The notes: generated from the sequence alone by a model not told the origin. DNA of 64,000 bases from Diadema setosum (GCA_033980235.1 CM067067.1:2001001-2065000); one strand, 5' to 3'. Positions 10,380 to 23,060 are shown, numbered from the stretch's first letter. Numbers and translations are program-made.

Positions 10380-12350
10380 ACCAGTCTTATTAATGAATGT
10401 TTATACACAATGCTGAATTTTGTCTTGACTGGCCAAGATTACGTTACATCGTAGAATATTGGATCACATATCCTGTTGCCTAGGGGCTTACCTTAATGAC
10501 ATCCGGTCGTTGTTAGTTTCATCCGTGAAGAGAGACCGCAATGATAACGAGCTTCGTCAGTCCTGATGTAGCTATAGTCTTGGTACACCTATGCAATCCC
10601 GCAAATTTAGAGCAGGCTTGCTGCCCCCCCCCCCTCCCTTTATCCACCCCCACCCATATAATCACACATATCGTCACACACACTGTCACATACTCGCAAA
10701 CACATATTCCTCTACCCGGACATGATCACACTTATACCAATTATATAAGAGCGATCCAAATTCTTATGCAAACATCCTCACATAAAACAGAGGGAAATAC
10801 ACAGATTTATATACGCCCCATTATCCAAACTGATTACATTTACTACTTCGCTCCATATACCTAGCCATCCAAGCAAAACGCCACGTCCGCATTTTCTGAG
10901 TGTCATAATTATTATCAGGAACGATGTTTTTCCTGACATTCGTTTACCTCGCCCCGACCGCATCCCCCTTCCTTGTCTGACGGAGTACTTCCGGATGCGG
11001 AATTTACAACAATCGCAATCTACAATAATTGACACTTCTGCGATACCTGTGGGGCAACATCCAGTCAGCTGTAAACATTTCCGTTGTTACTATGGTATCA
11101 AGACCTCACAGCAAAGTAGCATGGCTACATAGTTCTTTATAAATCTGGGTCCTGGATGCATTTTGTTTAGGGTATCATGATTTTCTTTTCAGTTGAAAAA
11201 AATATGGTAAAGCAACTACCAAAAAAAGTTTAACGTATGGAATAATCCTAGGAGAGATGCGGTCTGTGAGTTTGTTTGTATGTGTGTGTGTTTGTCTGTT
11301 TGTGTGTTTGTGTGGTTGTTTTTAGGGGGTGATGTTACTTTTTTTCATTCGTACATTTCAGAAAATGCAACTTCTAGAGCAGTGAGGTGTTAGTTGTATT
11401 TCGCCGTGAAAGCAAGGAGTGCGAAAATTCGTGAGCACATTGTCAAGTACAATTACTTTCTTCATTTCCAATCAAGAAACAACACAAAACAAAACAAACA
11501 AATCTGGGTCTTTGATTATCTTTACGTATTTTTTTTTCCAACGAAGCAACTTCATTGGGTCCACACTCAAGGGATGAGTACTGAAATGAATTAGACTGTA
11601 CATGTCTTAAATGTTAAAAAAAAAAACCAAAACATTGTGTCGCTTATGAAATCTTACTCTCTGCTACCCATGAGAGTGAAATGTATGTGCTCTTGTCCAA
11701 AACTGAAATAGAATTTGAATGTAATTGGCTTGTTTAACGCTTAAATAGTGGGTTGCTCTGGTTAGATTCGACAATTTGCGCTGAGACATCAGAATTAAAC
11801 AGTGTAGACAAACTGCAAACAATATTGACTGCGAGAGCGAGAGTGACACAGCTTCGTCTGAGAAACCACCGAGTTTAAAGTGCTTGCCTCGATTTGCCTA
11901 GTCACAGCCCGTGTCGCCACAGTGATTATCAGCAAGAGAGGTCGCCTCTTACAGGCTGACAAATCAGTAGCATCGGAACTGAAAAGTTTGGATACAACAC
12001 AGATGTTTGGTGTGTTGTGTTTTTTGTGACAGATCACGCGAATCTTATCAAACTGCAGAGAGAGATTGAAAGGAATAGAAGGGGGCGAGGGAGGGAGTGA
12101 AAGAGAGAGTAGACTTCCAAAAGTTCTTGGTCCCCCCCCCCCCCACGCTGTCGTATATCAGCCAAACATCCTGCCGCCTGATCCCCGTTGAGGCGATGAG
12201 GTGCCAACCTGAAATCTCTACGATCTTCATATCAAAACAGCAAAAACATATGTGAGAAGAAGCAGAGCCTTCAGTGACTGGAAAATCATAACACTACTAT
12301 AACAAAGCAAGAATCTTCAGTTTATTGAAGGAGGCAGACTAAATCAGAAG
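10380..12350. other. low-copy sequence, no gene seen
   Basis: Contains C runs at 10624-10634 and 12132-12144 and a TG-rich patch near 11280-11320. Frames of up to 107 codons are low-complexity or unrecognised. Confidence 0.4.
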
Positions 12351-12351
12351 A

Positions 12352-12384
12352 AGAATCAGAAGAAGAAGAAGAAGAAGAAGAAGC
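12352..12384. repeat. (AGA)n microsatellite
   Basis: An AGAAGA array that ends at the border of a partial MITE copy. Confidence 0.85.
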
Positions 12385-12387
12385 CGA

Positions 12388-12480
12388 TTATGCTAGAGTC
12401 ACACACGACCGGGTTACACAACGGATTTGATCCAGGTGAAAAATAATGAGCCATATTAGTCCCGGAATGGAGGGTAATTT
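12388..12480. mobile_element. half copy of the CpG-rich MITE
   Basis: Begins TTA then TGCTAGAGTCACACACGACC, matching the left terminus of the neighbouring complete element (TGCTACAGTCACACACGG). No matching right end is visible before the complete copy starts. Confidence 0.7.
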
Positions 12481-12481
12481 A

Positions 12482-12991
12482 TGCTACAGTCACACACGGT
12501 CGGATTTTGAACCGGGTCCATAAGGAATTAAAACCGTCTCGACCCAGTTCGAGCCGTATTGACCCGTATCGAACCGTATAAAAAGCCGCTTTAATGAATC
12601 CTTTTCGACTCCTATCGACCTGTGTCAACCCGCTTCGACCTGTACTGAACCCGAATGTAAGCCTTGTCTTCATCCGTTGCATGAAGGCAATGCGGTACAC
12701 GGCAAGGGTCCATACGGTTTTACGCTGCGGGTGTGCAGCGGGTCGTTGCGAGTCAATGCGGTTCGAACCGGGTCAATTCGGATATCAATACGGAATTGAA
12801 ATCCGTGAGAAAATTTTGAACATGACCAAAAATTTTTTCACCGCCGTATCTTAGCCCCTCGGCGGGATCCATCAAGAATTGATACGGGTTACGATGCTGG
12901 TCAATGCGGGTCTCTACGGCTCGAACCGGGTCGATACGGTTTGAATTCCTTATGGACCCGGTACTAAATCCGGGCGTGTTTGACTCTAGCA
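12482..12991. mobile_element. PIF/Harbinger-like MITE, CpG-rich
   Basis: The termini are inverted repeats: TGCTACAGTCACACACGG at the left and the reverse complement of TGCTAGAGTCAAACACGC at the right, with similarity extending over 100 bp inward. Both ends are flanked by TTA (12479-12481 and 12992-12994), the 3-bp target typical of PIF/Harbinger. The arms consist of degenerate units of about 10 bp resembling GACCCG and TCGAACC, giving many CpG sites in otherwise AT-rich DNA. No transposase is encoded. Confidence 0.85.
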
Positions 12992-13302
12992 TTAGACTCC
13001 CATGCCAACCGGGTTTATAAAACACAGTATGGAGAGTATAGGAAGAGAGCAAAGTAGAGGGGAAGAGGAGAAGGGAGAAAGAAAGAAAAGAAAGAAAAGA
13101 AAGGGTCTGAAAAGTTTGCGGATAGAAGGAGAAAGGGGGAGAGAGGGGATGGGATAGAGTGGAGAGATCAGGAGAGATGAGACGAGGGAGAGCGGGAAGA
13201 CACAACACTTAGAATTAAGATGTAGACGGGGAAAAAAGAGGGCGCATTTTACAGAAACTGCAGAGACCTGATTGTTTGGTTATCTCCCCATTGTCCTTTA
13301 CA

Positions 13303-13309
<7 letters not shown>

Positions 13310-13375
<66 letters not shown>
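13310..13375. repeat. (AT)n microsatellite in a palindrome
   Basis: A 66-bp AT array bounded by ACATGT on both sides, so the tract and its borders form a palindrome. Confidence 0.9.
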
Positions 13376-13379
<4 letters not shown>

Positions 13380-13381
<2 letters not shown>

Positions 13382-15440
13382 CATATGTTTATAACCAGTG
13401 TGGTTTACTCTGAATAGACAAACAAAGAAACTAACAAGAAAAAGGCCCAAAACTCAAATATTCAACTGCGCATAAGTTCAACAGTTAGAACTGATATCTC
13501 TCATGAAGTCACTCAAAGCTTTGTTAAGTCGTGGTTTCAGATGAAAGCTAAAACTTACGTTAGCCAATGAAACCCGTCATTACAACAGTATTTTTGTGCA
13601 CAATACTAATTTGAGAAAGTTATCCGCACAGACTGACTCAGATCTCGAAGAAGAAGCAGAGCATTTCTCTGAAATGTCATTACGTCATACTAATGTTTAT
13701 TTCTATTTCACGTAAATGTTTTAATTTTCCCTTGTCCTTCATATCATTACTGCTCTCCATTTACCTTACTGCTTTTGAGTCTCATTCTGTCAAAGCAAAA
13801 CACATTCGCCCATTTAGATACTGATCTTGCCTATAAATGGTAAAATTGTACTCTTTATGCTACTTTGTAAATTATAATAATGTGTGTACATGTCTGCTTG
13901 TTCTTCAAATGGTTAAATAAAGTGTAACAAACAAATACCCCATGAAAACACACAAATACCTGCAGAAACCGACTAGTCATTTTATCCTGCTGAAACTGTT
14001 ACATTTAATGATTTTCCCCAAGGTTGTGGATTCAGTTTGCCTTTTTACTAATAATTTCAAATCCATTGACATTTTGTCTCCGAGCAATTCAATGCACACG
14101 TGTTTACGAAAAACATTTTCGTACTTGGAATCAAGTGTGCTCTCGTTAGTCCATTGTTACGTCTGGAAAGCCTGGGGCAAGCTTTCATGTCAAGAGAAAC
14201 AACCTTCTTATGCCTCCATCGGTAACGCGGTTCATTAAAGGTTTCAAAAAAGACAAGGAAATAACTGAATTCAACCCGCAGATGATACATTATTTCTAGG
14301 AAATTCTCCTGTGTAATTCAGTGTTTAGCAACTAAGCAAAGTTGACCAGTGTCGAGCACTTTTGGGGCAGCATGTGAAAGATCAACATGCACGTGAAATA
14401 ATATATACTCATAAACAAATTTTCAGATATTGACTCAGTGATTTAATGATTCTTCCGAATATAAAAATAAATCTCATAGACCGAGTATTAGCCAGTGCAA
14501 GTTGCATTATCAGCTTAAAACAAGTTGTAAACTACAATATTAGCTGGTGAGTAAAGCTATTCACTCGTAAGATTCCCACCTTGCGTTTTCCCCATTAATA
14601 AATCATGCAGTCATATTGGATGACAAATTACGTGTTCGACGAGCTTAAATGGCAAAGTTTGTAGACGAGAATGCTGGTGTGAGATGCACCACCGATATCT
14701 TGGAGCCCGAACTGAGAAGGATTAAGCTATATATCTCCTCCCTATCCCCGCCCTATACGCCGACAGCATTGGAACATGATGACAGCGATGTGTGAACTCG
14801 AACACCCGCTGAGTTTAACGCATTCACAGGTGTGAGGACGTTGTGTTAAATTTGCATATAAATCATATTCATATACCATCACAAGCCTGCTTCCGTCTGA
14901 AACAACGGTAATTAGCTTGCGGCTCGGGTCCTCCACAGAGGCCGTAGACAAGGTCTCTGCGGTACAGAAGTCTTATAACGACAACTCATCACAACAGTAT
15001 GTTGCATCAACGGCCACTTGATGTCTAGGTTCATGTGTGTTGTCACTGTGGATGGATTCGTCATGCTTCTCGTTCGGTTCACTTTCAAAGAAGGGGCGTA
15101 GAGGATAATGAAATTTACTTGCCAGTATCCATATTATTACAAGGAAAGACAGGAAGTAGCCCCACAAGGAATGATGACCACCGCGTCTCATCATTAAATC
15201 TTATATTGAAGGAAAATTGACCCCAAATATGCGATATCAAGTGTAATGGGAAGGTGACCTTTATTTTCATAGAATCATACCAGTTTCGAACGCATGACAT
15301 TAAGATACATATTGCACAGATCCTGTATAATGTTTGTAATGAATTTGATGTTGAGAGAGGACTTCGTGACTTTTGCCCTGATTTACCAAATTCGCAGAGT
15401 TCTACACATTGTCAGTGAAGACTCGCCGAACATAAACAAG
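13380..15440. other. low-copy sequence with one possible 3' tail
   Basis: Near 13912-13926 the plus strand reads GGTTAAATAAAGTGTAACA, resembling a LINE 3' end. Otherwise no coding or inverted-repeat structure was found. Confidence 0.4.
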
Positions 15441-15448
15441 AATGCAGC

Positions 15449-15612
15449 ATCTTATTCAGTGGGTATGGGAAAGAAATTATCGTGTGGAACACACAACTAC
15501 AAGTATTATGTGCAAAATCTTATGAGGCAAGATCTTATTCGGTACGTTTGGGGACGGAATTATCGCGTGGAACAGCTACGAGTATTATGTGCTTCTGGAA
15601 AATGGTATACCT
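15449..15612. repeat. diverged 83-bp tandem duplication
   Basis: Two adjacent copies begin ATCTTATTC (second copy at 15532) and both contain GGAATTATCGYGTGGAACA-like and AGTATTATGTGC segments. The offset is 83 bp and the copies differ by several substitutions and a small indel. Confidence 0.75.
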
Positions 15613-15833
15613 GATATTAAACATAAAATTTTGCAGATATCAGTTTGCCAAGCTTAAGACCCTTTTCTTTGTCCCGTAGAACGCACTCTGCATGCTCTAA
15701 CTGCCAGTATTGGAAAAGAATGTCAGCTCAGCTGGACGTCTGCTCATTAGTTGTGATTGTAAAATATGACTTCTATTTTCATCTTTTCATCACGTGCAGA
15801 TGATTTCGCCTGCAGAATATGTAATACGCTAAG

Positions 15834-15835
<2 letters not shown>

Positions 15836-15875
<40 letters not shown>
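15836..15875. repeat. (TA)n microsatellite
   Basis: A TA array of about 40 bp. Confidence 0.9.
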
Positions 15876-15880
<5 letters not shown>

Positions 15881-15977
15881 CATACATAATTTGAGAGCGA
15901 GAGAGATTGGTAGAGTTATATTTATAATCATTGGTGTTAACACGTGTAAGGAATATGTAACCGGTTACTCGTAAATC

Positions 15978-15981
<4 letters not shown>

Positions 15982-16018
<37 letters not shown>
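15982..16018. repeat. (TA)n microsatellite
   Basis: A TA array that abuts the left end of the candidate LTR. A similar short array (17227-17243) lies at its right end. Confidence 0.9.
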
Positions 16019-16022
<4 letters not shown>

Positions 16023-16641
16023 AACGAAATTCGGTGGAACCGATTCGATTTAACTGTTCGATTATAATGTGTCATAATCGATTGTGCCGATAGCATAGAA
16101 AATGGGCGATTATCGGAATGTTGGACAAACATTTCAAGGTGGTAGTGCATAATCATGAGTTTTAACATTTATTATTAAATATGTGGTTACTTGTTTGTCA
16201 TAGGCAAGTTTGGATTATTTTAATACCAACTCCGGTTTAGACCGATGATATATGCCGAATTAAGTAACCATGTACAAGAGATACTGCTAAAATGTATAAT
16301 CGTTGTACGAATTAACCACGCCAACATTGTAAATAATTTGAATGACTACTGCGAGTATTTTCCGCGTCAATCACGGCCGTGCGGGATTGCCTCCTTTATC
16401 CGCGATAGGAGGGGAGACATATAAATTGGCCGTTGTGTGACATAGTCCGCAACAAGTAGCCCGTGCATGATACATTTCAAATGTGTTGTTAATGTTCACT
16501 TCTATATGTAATTCTATATGTAATAAACTGTACATGTGTTCCTGAATTGCTGCCTTCACTGTGTCTTCTTGAGAGTTCTATCACCAAGCAGCGGTATGCA
16601 GAGTTGGTGGTACATGTTCCTGAGCTGGAGCAACGTTCCTG

Positions 16642-16781
16642 TTGGATTTCGGGTATATTTGTAATGTGACTTGTCGCATAGTCCGTGCCCAATCCAAGTT
16701 CCAGTCGTCGTCATTGGATTTCGGGTATAATGGTAATGTGACTTGTCGCATAGTCCGTGCCCAATCCAAGTTCCAGTCGTC
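16642..16781. repeat. 72-bp tandem duplication
   Basis: Two nearly identical units start TTGGATTTCGGGTATA at 16642 and 16714. The period is a multiple of three, so translation repeats a 24-residue block, but no real protein is implied. Confidence 0.92.
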
Positions 16782-16877
16782 AGTTGGTAACGGTGCGATA
16801 CAGCCAACGATACCTGTGCCAACGATACCTGTGCCACCATATGGTTGTGAAAGGTGTACCACGTTAGCGTGATTGAG

Positions 16878-16941
16878 TTGGTAGCAAAAGTTGGTAGCAG
16901 AACTTGGTAGCAAGAGTTGGTAGTAAAAGTTGGTAACAAAA
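16878..16941. repeat. GTTGGTAGCAAAA tandem array
   Basis: Five degenerate units of 12-14 bp (GTTGGTAGCAAAA and variants) occur head to tail. A separate 15-bp unit, CCAACGATACCTGTG, is duplicated near 16803-16832. Confidence 0.85.
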
Positions 16942-17244
16942 TAAGTGTACCAATCTAACATTTTCTACAAGTGACGCTTGGGAGTGACATACTCTAAGTG
17001 ATGCTGAACTTGGTATGTGTGCCGCTTGTGTTAGTGAGCTGCTGGTGACACAACATAATACATGGTAGCGTACAGACTTGTAGTTTTAGTAATTTAAAGG
17101 GATCGTTGTAAACTGCAACAAAACGAACCCCGCCTACTCGGCCATCCTGACACGGCTCGCGGAGGCATTTGTACAAACAGTCGAATACACTCTATTACTT
17201 CACGACGAGAAGGCGAGTTCGTCACAATATATATATATATATAC

Positions 17245-18740
17245 GATGTAATTTAGAGGTATATCATAATATTTCATCCGTGTACAGGAACATGTGAGTA
17301 TATTTTATTTTGTCTGATACATGTATAACTCTGCTGCGTTTCCACAGTAGGAAAGTGGATAGAGTAAAATGGAAGTAGAATGAAAACACACACACACAAA
17401 AAAAAAAACACACACCAAAAACTGCAGTTTTGTCAGTCCTGAGTCGAAACCTTTATTTCACTCTGCTTTTTATTCCTTGTGTAAAGTGTCTCTATACTGG
17501 AAAGGAAGACTATTGGATGTCTTTGTACCATCAAGAGAAAGGATCATTCATAATCACTGTAAGCTGGAAGTTAATTGAGTTCAACACTCGCTAAATGTCA
17601 ACAATGCATCTACTGCTAGCCAACGTAAGAATGACCCGATATGTGTGCTCGTCGGATACTGATGCTGGTTGATCCAAGCAAATATGTCCAACTGTGCAAC
17701 GAAGTATTGAAGTCTTGATCGCTCAAGCCTCAAATTGGGCGCCAAGGGACACGGCGTCTCCCGGAGTGGGTATCAAATTCTATAGAGCCCTGATCGGGTC
17801 TGCTCTTACCTCTCTTTCCATGGCTATTCGAGGCCTATAGGTAAACTATGGTCATGACCATTAGAAACAAATGATGGCAGAGGTTCTAAGATGCATTTTA
17901 AGCTACAGGGTTATACAACTTACCATGAGAATGATGAGCAATTTTTAGTCTTGTTTCCTCAACATCCATTATAACCTTTCATTCCTTTATCTAACCGTCC
18001 TTGTCTGTCTTATGATACTGCAACAACTGACGCCACTTCTACTATATTGCTACTACTTCTACATCTACTTCTACTAGGATCGCCACAATTTCTAGCAGAG
18101 TATATTGCTACCATTACTACCATTCCTGGTACCATCACTACCACTACTCTTGTATTTTCACTTCAGGAACAGCAATGCTTGTCTTTCTGCTCTTCATTTC
18201 TCCTCTTCTTCCTTAGATATGTGTTTTCTATTCTTATTTCTCTATGATCGCCCCGTTACTTACATGACTTCTTCCTTAGTATCTTTTTTAAAGGGTTGAA
18301 GCATTTTTTAGTCGTAAATTATGAGTTCGTAGCATCCTTACCATATGTATATTTGGTGCAGGATTAGAATACCACAGTTTAAGATACAAATGTCAGCCAC
18401 AATCCTCATAACCAATTACAATGAACCTTGCGTTTACCTTTCATTGTGAACCTTACCTTTCATTAAATGAATTTGTACAATGAACCTGTTGTTGAAGAAG
18501 TTCACGGTTATTATTTTTTTTCTATTGGCTGAATAACCTGCAACGTAGACCCGATAGCAATGATATCAGGGTTTGCACAATAGCCTCAAACTGTTCATTT
18601 CTCTTTTGACCCTCTTCTTTGTCTTGATTGATATTCTCTCTTACCTTCTTTTTTTCTCATTCCTTCTTATTATTTCATTTTGGTCTTTTCTCCACTCCTT
18701 CCTCCTCACTCGTGTTACTTTCATATAATCTCTACCTTTC
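17245..18740. other. low-copy sequence, no gene seen
   Basis: Only short frames and an interrupted CTACTT/ACCATT trinucleotide-like patch around 18030-18150. Confidence 0.4.
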
Positions 18741-19345
18741 TAGGCATCTCTCCATCTCTTCCTCTCTCTCATCTCTCTCTTTTATCTCTTTTCATCTCTC
18801 TCTTTCATCTCTCCATCTCTCATCTCTCCCTTTTATCTCTCTCTTTCATCTCTCTCTTTCATCTCTCCATCTCTTCCTCTCTCTCATCTCTCTCTTTTAT
18901 CTCTTTATTTCATCTCTCTCTTTCATCTCTCCATCTCTCATCTCTCCCTTTTATCTCTCTCTTTCATCTCTCTCTTTCATCTCTCCATCTCTTCCTCTCT
19001 CTCATCTCTCTCTTTTATCTCTTTATTTCATCTCTCTCTTTCATCTCTCCATCTCTCATCTCTCCCTTTTATCTCTCTCTTTCATCTCTCTCTTTCATCT
19101 CTCCATCTCTTCCTCTCTCTCATCTCTCTCTTTTATCTCTTTATTTCATCTCTCCATCTCTTCCTCTCTCTCATCTCTCTCTTTTATCTCTTTATTTCAT
19201 CTCTCTCATCTTTCCATCTCTCATCTCTCCCTTTCATCTCTTTTTCATCTCTCTCTTTCATCTCTCTCTTTCATCTATCATCTCTCTCTTTCATCTCTCT
19301 CTTTCATCTATCATCTCTCTCTCTCTCTCTCTCTTTCATTTCTGT
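18741..19345. repeat. pyrimidine satellite with ~118-bp higher-order unit
   Basis: Almost entirely C and T on the plus strand, built from CATCTCTC and TTTCATCTCTC words. The marker CCATCTCTTCCT recurs at 18752, 18867, 18985, 19103 and 19154, giving spacings of 115, 118, 118 and then a truncated 51, so the array has a nested higher-order period. Two long overlapping frames of about 257 codons here are low-complexity artefacts. Confidence 0.92.
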
Positions 19346-19349
19346 CTGA

Positions 19350-20150
19350 AAGGATTCTCATTCAGTCTGAAGGATACTCTCGACTGCCAATCTGCTTTTG
19401 AGATAGTTTCAATAATCATGAGAACTCTGGGAATAAAGAGGTGGGAAACTCAATGAAATAACAAGGTCAGAACAAAGCTGGAAAATTGTATCTTTTCACA
19501 GCTGAGAGCTTGAGTGAAGTCGCGCAGTTGAACAAACAAACTTTTAATGTAAATTGTCAAGGCATAAAAGAACAGGGTCAATGGAAACTAGGGAAAGTTT
19601 TGTTTTTCCTGCTCTTTCAAGATTCAAGAGAAAGCGTATTGATGGAACGATTTATACATGCACATACAAACAAGCAAAATTAACTGAGGCTTTGAGGATT
19701 TCCGCAAACGTCTCTCAGGCAGTAATATTAAGGATCGAATGCCAGGGTGCGTTAAGAAATCCTCCAAAGCAGGAAATGAAGTTCGATAAAGCGAACCGAA
19801 AACAAAAGATGAACAACACATCAGTAGCAGTATCAATCTTCAGGCTAGGGTTAAACGTAGATCCAAGTATTTCATCTTGGTGCTAAAAAATGAAATACTC
19901 TCATGTTTAGTAATTATTGTTAAACTTCTTTCCCAAGCTCTGATTTATAATAATGGCATTTTATGTAAAGATATGGAATTCGCGGTTTATCGCTTCTGGA
20001 CCTAAAAAGGTCTGTTTTCGTACAGAAGAGGAACAGAATAATCAATGGTTGGAGAAGGCGAAATGGGGAAGAGAAGAAAAGAAGATAGAGAAAGAGAGCC
20101 AAGTGAAAGACAGTTGAAGATGAAGAAAGGGGAAGAAATGAGGGAAGGTA
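19350..20150. other. low-copy sequence, no gene seen
   Basis: A 110-codon frame at 19554-19886 shows no recognisable domain. A purine-rich patch lies at 20050-20150. Confidence 0.4.
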
Positions 20151-20673
20151 CACTGCAAAAAGTCCGGTGTTAAATATGAAACACCAAGCTGGTGTTAAAT
20201 TTCCGGTGCTCATTCATGGTGTTAGATTAACACCTCCGGGTGTCATTTCAAAATTTTAAATTGTTTTTTGAATAGTTTCTTCGTTACTGCACTTCTTGTT
20301 AATTTCGAACTTCAACAAGACGATAAAGAATTTTCCGATAAAGTATTTGATTTTTGAAATAAATCTGTAAATACATTTACACCACAGTTGGTGTGGTCCC
20401 CTATTGAAGCTGGACGGGTGTTATACCGTTGAAATTAACACCACCAATATCAAATCAGCACCATGCGATGTCATTATTGAATTAACTCTAGCGCAGTGTC
20501 AAAAATATCACCAGCCACAGTGTCAAATTAACACCACGAAGTGCCAGGCGAACACTTTTTAAGACCGTCACAATACATTTTCTACACCTGTGGGTGTGGT
20601 CCTCTATTGAAGTTTGATGGGTGTTAGATTTAACACCCATGGTGCTAAATCTAACACCGATGTTTTTACAGTG
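20151..20673. mobile_element. CACTG-ended MITE, 523 bp
   Basis: The left end CACTGCAAAAA and the right end TTTTTACAGTG are inverted repeats, and the subterminal parts (GGTGTTA...AACACC) are also inverted and repeated many times inside. Both ends are flanked by TA, consistent with a TA target duplication. No transposase frame is present. Confidence 0.85.
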
Positions 20674-20679
20674 TAAAGA

Positions 20680-22255
20680 TTCTGTGTTGAGAAAGGTTAG
20701 AGTAGGAGAAATGGTTAGAAGACAGGAGGAGAAGAGATAGATAGAAGTAATCAATAAAGACCAGAGGTTATTTCTCGAGGAGTCCTAAAAAGGACTGTGA
20801 TGGAAAAGAGGAAGCGTACATAACAGAGAGTTAGAGATCTCGACGTTTCAGACAGGTTGGCTGTCCGTCTCCTGGAAGAAGATTGTGTATCGGGAAGCCT
20901 ACATCTTTCAAGGTCTTTTGCCATGCAAACTACTTCCTTCAAGGAACATCTCACATGCATTTTACTGTCATACATCAAGATATAAAACAAGTTGAGGAAA
21001 TAACAATGTATAGGAATAGCAAAATGAGCAAACTGCATGATTAAACGACGATGCTGTAAAAAACATTCAATACATTTGCAGTATTCGATGGATAGCTGAT
21101 ATTGATAAACTTCTAATCTGTAACTTGTTAATGTATACCCGATCAGAGCTCACTGGCTAAGTTCTTTATTGAACCGTCGCAGACTGCACAGCTCTGTAGG
21201 CCCATTAAACAAACACGAGACGATCCAGCTAGTATTGACTCATCTCTTGTACATGCTTTGATCAACTGAAAGCACGGCAATACACGACCCGGTATGACAC
21301 GCCAAGGCATGACATTTTGGAATGTCAAAAATGTTGTGTTGAATTGGCATTTGAGCCGGAAATGTGGCATAATGGAAAAATAGTCTTGACAGTCGAATTT
21401 TTTAGACTAGCAACTCCTTTAAAATATCGAGAAATGGGGTTCTCAAATAGAACCTACATTCTATCGGAGTGACTTCTCATAACAATTCCAGTTCCCGTAG
21501 CCAGATCACGATTAAATTTGACATTCTTCTTTCAATACGCTAAAATATTGCAATGACTACTCATACATGTCTCCACGCTCATTCAGGAAATAAAAATGAT
21601 AATAAAAATCGTTAATTTCATTATCAATACACTATCATTACTAAATTCATAATAATGATCACAAATATCACCTTAAAAATAATTTTAATCATCATTATTT
21701 AACAAAAGCAAAGTGTTATGATTTTATTCTGCTTATTCGTAAACATGTAAAAGTCATAAAACAATATTATTTTTTTGAACGCCAACTGGTTGTTTATTGT
21801 CTCCATAATTCAACATTCTATATCATATTATTATATAATAAAAAAGAAAAAAAATATGTGTATGAGTAAGAGTAATATCGGTGTGTGTGCGGGGGGGGGG
21901 GGGTTGTGTATCTAAAATTATTAATACGCAATATTCATCCGTATGTGTATGAGTATGTGCGCACATGATTCTGTACACGTCAAGCAAAAACAAAACAAAA
22001 CAAAACAAAACATGCAGAACAATGGGCGAGTGGTGAAAAATAGCTAAAACACAGACATTATGCGTCAACATTAAAATGTCAAGCCTTTCGTCACCTCGGG
22101 TGAGAAAGAAAAAACAACGTGCCGACCTTTACAAACAGACACACAGACACACACACACTCAATAACGAAGAAAGGAGAGAGAGAGAGTTAAGATAACAGT
22201 GTATTGTAATTTTTTAAAAATATCAGACAGTTATGCCATGACACTCTAAACACAT
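20680..22255. other. low-copy sequence, no gene seen
   Basis: Contains a 13-base G run (21891-21903), a CAAAACAAAAC tract near 21990-22010 and short CA and GA tracts near 22138-22190. No coding signal. Confidence 0.4.
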
Positions 22256-22256
22256 T

Positions 22257-22259
22257 ATG

Positions 22260-22317
<58 letters not shown>

Positions 22318-22322
22318 CATAT
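22257..22322. repeat. (AT)n microsatellite in a palindrome
   Basis: The AT array (22263-22313) is bounded by TATGTAAATA and its reverse complement TATTTACATA, so the whole segment is an inverted repeat. Confidence 0.9.
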
Positions 22323-22650
22323 AAAATCATACATATCTGTTTATTTCTTATCAATCTATATTTACATGTTTTTTTTTTTATTTACGTGTGTGCAAGTGCA
22401 TAACTGTTATGCTTTTCCTTGTATAATATGTGCATTACCAATTTCAGACATGCCTCACTCATTTGGACAGATGTCGTAGCCATACTAATACGCAGATTAA
22501 AACAAGTGATTGATACAAATTTACCCGCTTTAAAGTACGGGGACAACGCTCAAGACTTTGTGAGAAGCTTACACTTGTGAAGGCGTTCACGTATTTTGCG
22601 ACACTTTTAGAGTGCAACTTAAAATTATACAAACTGGATTAAACACTGGA

Positions 22651-22748
22651 AGAGATAGATGGAGAGATAGGCAGATAAATGGATAGATGAATAGAGAGAG
22701 ATAGATAGATATATAGATAAATGAAAAGATAAATGAAAAGATAGACAC

Positions 22749-22779
<31 letters not shown>

Positions 22780-22783
22780 TAAA
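22651..22783. repeat. (GATA)n microsatellite
   Basis: An interrupted GATA/GAGA array; the longest uninterrupted part is near 22750-22780. Confidence 0.88.
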
Positions 22784-23060
22784 GAGAGAGTTTCTAAGTT
22801 ATGATAAGCCGACCCACTGATGCTAATGGTGTGTCTCACAAGACGTACGACTGGATACTGGTTGGCACGTAGACACCTTTCATTAATAATTATGACCGTC
22901 GCAGGCTGCTAGCTATTTTGGTCTGCACTGGTTATATAATTGGAAATCTTGCAGTATAGTCACATGGGAAGTTTCTATTTATGACGCTTGTGCTCCATTT
23001 TTCTCTTTTTGTACCATCATCACGTGTTTGAGAAAGGAGGCCTTAGTCTTAAATCATCTT

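Larger units (their letters stand above)
16019..17227 (+). mobile_element. candidate solo LTR or LTR-element remnant
   Basis: The segment starts TGTAACGAA and ends TTCGTCACA, so its ends form a short imperfect inverted repeat of TGT...ACA type, and it sits inside (TA)n DNA. Internal signals are ordered as in an LTR: TATAAAT at 16420-16426 and AATAAA at 16522-16527, about 100 bp apart. It also holds a 72-bp tandem duplication and a set of GTTGGTAGCA-like units, similar to leader sequence next to the primer-binding site of some Ty3-type elements. No gag or pol frame is seen. A DNA transposon with short terminal repeats is the main alternative. Confidence 0.5.

Noticed and set aside
12594..13208. 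Frames across the CpG-rich MITE
   Set aside because: They run through terminal inverted repeats and a purine tract; no protein family resemblance.
16371..16961. Overlapping frames with duplicated peptides
   Set aside because: They result from the 72-bp tandem duplication within the candidate LTR.
17660..17690. TGCTGGTTGATCC resembling the 5' end of 18S rRNA
   Set aside because: Match stops after a few bases; no rRNA sequence follows.
18628..19456. Two overlapping frames of about 257 codons
   Set aside because: They translate a pyrimidine satellite into Ser/Leu/Phe/His repeats; open only because the repeat lacks stops.
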